Of a DNA stretch of 64,000 bases, positions 61,637-64,000 are shown in pieces. This stretch comes from DASQYE01 sp036389675 (GTDB taxonomy: Bacteria > Acidobacteriota > Blastocatellia > Pyrinomonadales > Pyrinomonadaceae), in the NCBI GenBank assembly GCA_036389675.1, contig DASVWI010000015.1, positions 62,001 to 126,000 of the forward strand. Reading direction: 5' to 3'. The position numbers and the translations under genes are program-made. Under the pieces are notes generated by a model. It made no database searches, was not told the origin of the DNA, and saw only the letters and a program-made list of their open reading frames with translations. Position 1 is the stretch's first letter, and the number at the start of each line of letters is the position of its first letter.

Positions 61637-64000
61637 ATGAAAAACATCTCCCCCGTCCACAGGCCCAATCCCCCGTGGGCCTCGCTAGCCAGCATTCTCA
61701 TCGTCTTCACCATCCTCATCTCGATGATGCCATCCGCCCACGCGCAGACGACCAGAGGTGTGGGCATCAGCCCGCCCGCGCAGGTCAAACAGTGGCCCGG
61801 CAGCGCCAAGCGTTGGGCGCTCATTATCGGCGTGGACAAGTACAAGGATGGACAGATCAGCGCGCTCAAGGGCGCGGCCAACGATGCCAACGCGCTGTCG
61901 GAAGCTCTGGTGCGCTACGCGGGCTTTCCGTCAGATCAGGTTATCCTGATGACGACCGCCCAGCCCGAAGAGAGACAGCCGACCAGAGTTAATATCCTGC
62001 GACGCCTCTCGAATCTAGCGTCAGTCGTGCCCAAAGACGGCCTCCTTCTGGTGGCGTTCGCGGGGCACGGAATGGAGCGCGCCAATCAGGCTTTCCTGCT
62101 CCCGTCGGACGCGCAGATATCGGACGACGTGACGTTTCTGGAAGAAACGGCGGTGAGCGTGGCGCGTATGAAAGAGCGCATTCGCTCCTCCGGCGTGGGC
62201 CAGGTCGTGCTGATGCTAGACGCTTGCCGCAACGACCCCGGCGGTCGTGCCGATGCTCCGAACCCTTTGACGACTGCCTACACGCGCGCCTTCAACTTCG
62301 ATGTACGCAACCGAGAGGTGACGGCCTTCGCCACGCTCTACGCGACGGCCATAGGGCAGCGCGCCTACGAGTACACGGAGAAGCGGCAGGGCTATTTCAC
62401 GTGGGCGATTGTCGAAGGCCTGAAGGGCGGAGCGGCCAACGATCATGGCGAAGTGACGCTCGCCAGTCTGCTCAGATTCGTGCAGGAGACCGTGCCCAAA
62501 CGCATAGGCATTGATCTGGGCGCGGGCAAACAGCAGCGGCCCTTCGCCGTCGTCGAGGGCTACAGGGCGGAGGAGCTTATCATCGCCGTCGGCGCGAAAG
62601 GAGCAGCGGCGACGGAAGCAGCCAGAACAGAGACAGCCCCTTCGTTCGACCCGGCGGCGATGGAGATGAGCTTCTGGGAATCGATCAAGAACAGCACAGA
62701 CCCTGCGGACTTTCAGGCATATCTTGATAAATACCCGGACGGCAACTTCGCGGCGCTGGCGAGACGACGCGCGCAACCTTCGAGGGCGAACGCTGCGGCT
62801 TCCGCCTCCGTCCCCGATACAGGCTCGCGAGAACCCGCGGCGAGGGCAGGCACGCTCGATCAGGCCGAGCGGGATTATCAGGATCGAAGCTTTGATGAGG
62901 CGATTGCAATCACTCGCGGTATCGTGGCAGCGGAACCGGAGAACGCCCGCGCCAACATGCTGCTCGGGCTAAGCTATCTACAGACGGGAAAGTATGCGAA
63001 CAGCACTGCCTATCTCACCAAAGCCGTCGCGCTTGGTGAGAAAGTCAATGTGCCGATCAAGCATCACCACAAGATGCTATTCGACGACGATCTTTGCACG
63101 GGCTATATCACGCTGCAAAGAGATGTGCTTGAGTTTCATTCGACAAATCGCGGCGGCCATGATTTCAGTGTGCCTCTCGGCAAAGTTTATGAGGTGGCAG
63201 TGGAAGCCTTGGGCGGCGGCAGGCTGCACGTCAAGGTCGGCATTGCGAAGGCTAAGGGCGAAGACCGCAAAGTCTATAATTTTTATCCCTTGCGGGCAGG
63301 CTTACAGAAAGAGCCTGGCTCAAGTCTCACCACCGTCGCCTGCTCTGGCTGCACGGCGGAGGTACAGGGACTCTCGCAGTTATTGCAGCAGATCATGCAG
63401 CTGCCTGCGAGCAGCAGTAGCTCAACGGCCAGCGTCACTACGCCATCCGCTAACGCTCCGCTCACGACCAGCGTGAGTGCCCTCTCGGCGGGCACAGCAC
63501 CGGCGGTAGATCAGATCATCACGACGAGCATCGTCGCCTCAGGCGGCAAAGAGGCGATGGATAAAGTGACGACGCGTGTCTCTAAAGGCTCGCTCGTCAT
63601 TGCCGCAACCTCTCAGGGTGGGGCTACCGTCACAGCTTCCTACGAATCTTATTTCAAAGCTCCGAACAAAACCCTGAGCACGATGAACATTCCGGGCCGG
63701 GGCACTGTTCAGGAAGTTTTCGACGGGACGACAGGCTGGTATAAACCGCTGAGGGGCGGAGTGACAAAGATGGAGGGCTGGGAGTTGGAGGTCACGAAGC
63801 GTACGACCCGGCTCGGCATCGCAACCGACGTGGAGCAGTTCAAAAGCATCTACTCGAACCTGACGCTCAAGGGCACAACGCGGGTTGGCGACCGCGAAGC
63901 GTATGTGGTCGAAGCCACGCTCGCAGGGGCCAAGCCTGATCTCTTCTACTTTGACAAGCAGACAGGATTGCTGCTTCGCATGGACATCCCGCTTGCGAAA
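61637..64000 (+). CDS. Secreted caspase-like (C14) protein with TPR and LolA-like C-terminal domain (3' end outside window)
   Basis: 788 codons, open to the right edge and still in frame. AAAGGA precedes the ATG. Signal peptide (ILIVFTILISMMPSAHA). Caspase p20 domain about 55-300, with catalytic His144 in AFAGHGME and Cys197 in LDACRND. Then a linker, a TPR-like stretch (about 403-470, ANMLLGLSYLQTGKY), a beta-rich domain with CSGC, a Ser/Thr linker and, from about 621, VDQIITTSIVASGGKEAM and a LolA/outer-membrane-lipoprotein-sorting-like fold (FDGTTGWYKPLRGG, FYFDKQTGLLLRMD). Bacterial caspase-like peptidases cut after basic residues; the target here is unknown. Confidence 0.88.
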   Translation, partial: MKNISPVHRPNPPWASLASILIVFTILISMMPSAHAQTTRGVGISPPAQVKQWPGSAKRWALIIGVDKYKDGQISALKGAANDANALSEALVRYAGFPSDQVILMTTAQPEERQPTRVNILRRLSNLASVVPKDGLLLVAFAGHGMERANQAFLLPSDAQISDDVTFLEETAVSVARMKERIRSSGVGQVVLMLDACRNDPGGRADAPNPLTTAYTRAFNFDVRNREVTAFATLYATAIGQRAYEYTEKRQGYFTWAIVEGLKGGAANDHGEVTLASLLRFVQETVPKRIGIDLGAGKQQRPFAVVEGYRAEELIIAVGAKGAAATEAARTETAPSFDPAAMEMSFWESIKNSTDPADFQAYLDKYPDGNFAALARRRAQPSRANAAASASVPDTGSREPAARAGTLDQAERDYQDRSFDEAIAITRGIVAAEPENARANMLLGLSYLQTGKYANSTAYLTKAVALGEKVNVPIKHHHKMLFDDDLCTGYITLQRDVLEFHSTNRGGHDFSVPLGKVYEVAVEALGGGRLHVKVGIAKAKGEDRKVYNFYPLRAGLQKEPGSSLTTVACSGCTAEVQGLSQLLQQIMQLPASSSSSTASVTTPSANAPLTTSVSALSAGTAPAVDQIITTSIVASGGKEAMDKVTTRVSKGSLVIAATSQGGATVTASYESYFKAPNKTLSTMNIPGRGTVQEVFDGTTGWYKPLRGGVTKMEGWELEVTKRTTRLGIATDVEQFKSIYSNLTLKGTTRVGDREAYVVEATLAGAKPDLFYFDKQTGLLLRMDIPLAK

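Overview
The window is a GC-rich, gene-dense bacterial chromosome segment. WaaA and LpxK show an LPS-type outer membrane. Typical acidobacterial secreted proteins are present: a sortilin/Asp-box protein, a DUF4394/Calx-beta/DUF4214 mosaic, and a Ser/Thr kinase with an N-terminal zinc ribbon and a Pro-rich tail. I infer Acidobacteriota, probably Blastocatellia. There is no rRNA, tRNA, CRISPR array, prophage or intact insertion sequence that I can recognise.

Layout. 1-9 kb: end of nnrD, tsaE, a bacilliredoxin, small ORFans with a decayed restriction-modification remnant and a 21-bp tandem repeat, a MOSC protein, a RelE-like toxin-antitoxin pair, recG, a PilZ protein and two tandem RsmD-like methyltransferases. 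9-23 kb: envelope and secreted functions (giant beta-helix/Calx-beta protein, DsbA-like plus VKOR oxidative folding pair, lipoprotein, S9 peptidase, sortilin-like protein), with tsaD between. 23.5-29 kb: hrcA-grpE-dnaK-dnaJ chaperone operon on the minus strand. 29-38 kb: SprT-like metalloprotease, dodecin, EF-P, waaA-lpxK, a Ser/Thr kinase, a CoA-disulfide-reductase-like flavoprotein and a secreted lectin-fold protein. 38.9-56.3 kb: one minus-strand run of 17 genes holding nuoC-D-H-I-J-K-L-M-N, then a glycosyltransferase and a radical SAM enzyme, then atpZ, atpI, atpB and atpE of the F0 sector. A ureidoglycolate-lyase-like gene and an 82-residue ORFan are embedded in the nuo genes. 56.5-64 kb: a substrate-binding protein, rpmE, a DUF1385 protein, prfA, a histidine phosphatase, and a secreted caspase-like protein that runs off the right edge.

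The most unusual signal is not a gene. About fourteen intergenic spacers hold imperfect inverted repeats whose arms are built of degenerate heptamers (for example AAGGATG four times at 1118-1145, CATCCCT four times at 54764-54791, and GTGAYRA-type units at 31539-31566). They fall into about four sequence families. Several copies share nearly identical loop cores, sometimes in opposite orientation, so they look like dispersed elements rather than independent terminators. They reach into gene ends, so that several proteins finish in ...DEG or similar and one lipoprotein signal peptide begins inside an element. They also sit inside the chaperone and nuo operons.

Start codons were chosen by ribosome-binding site and family alignment and are often shorter than the longest possible reading frame. 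Nothing here was checked against a database; family names rest on recognised motifs.
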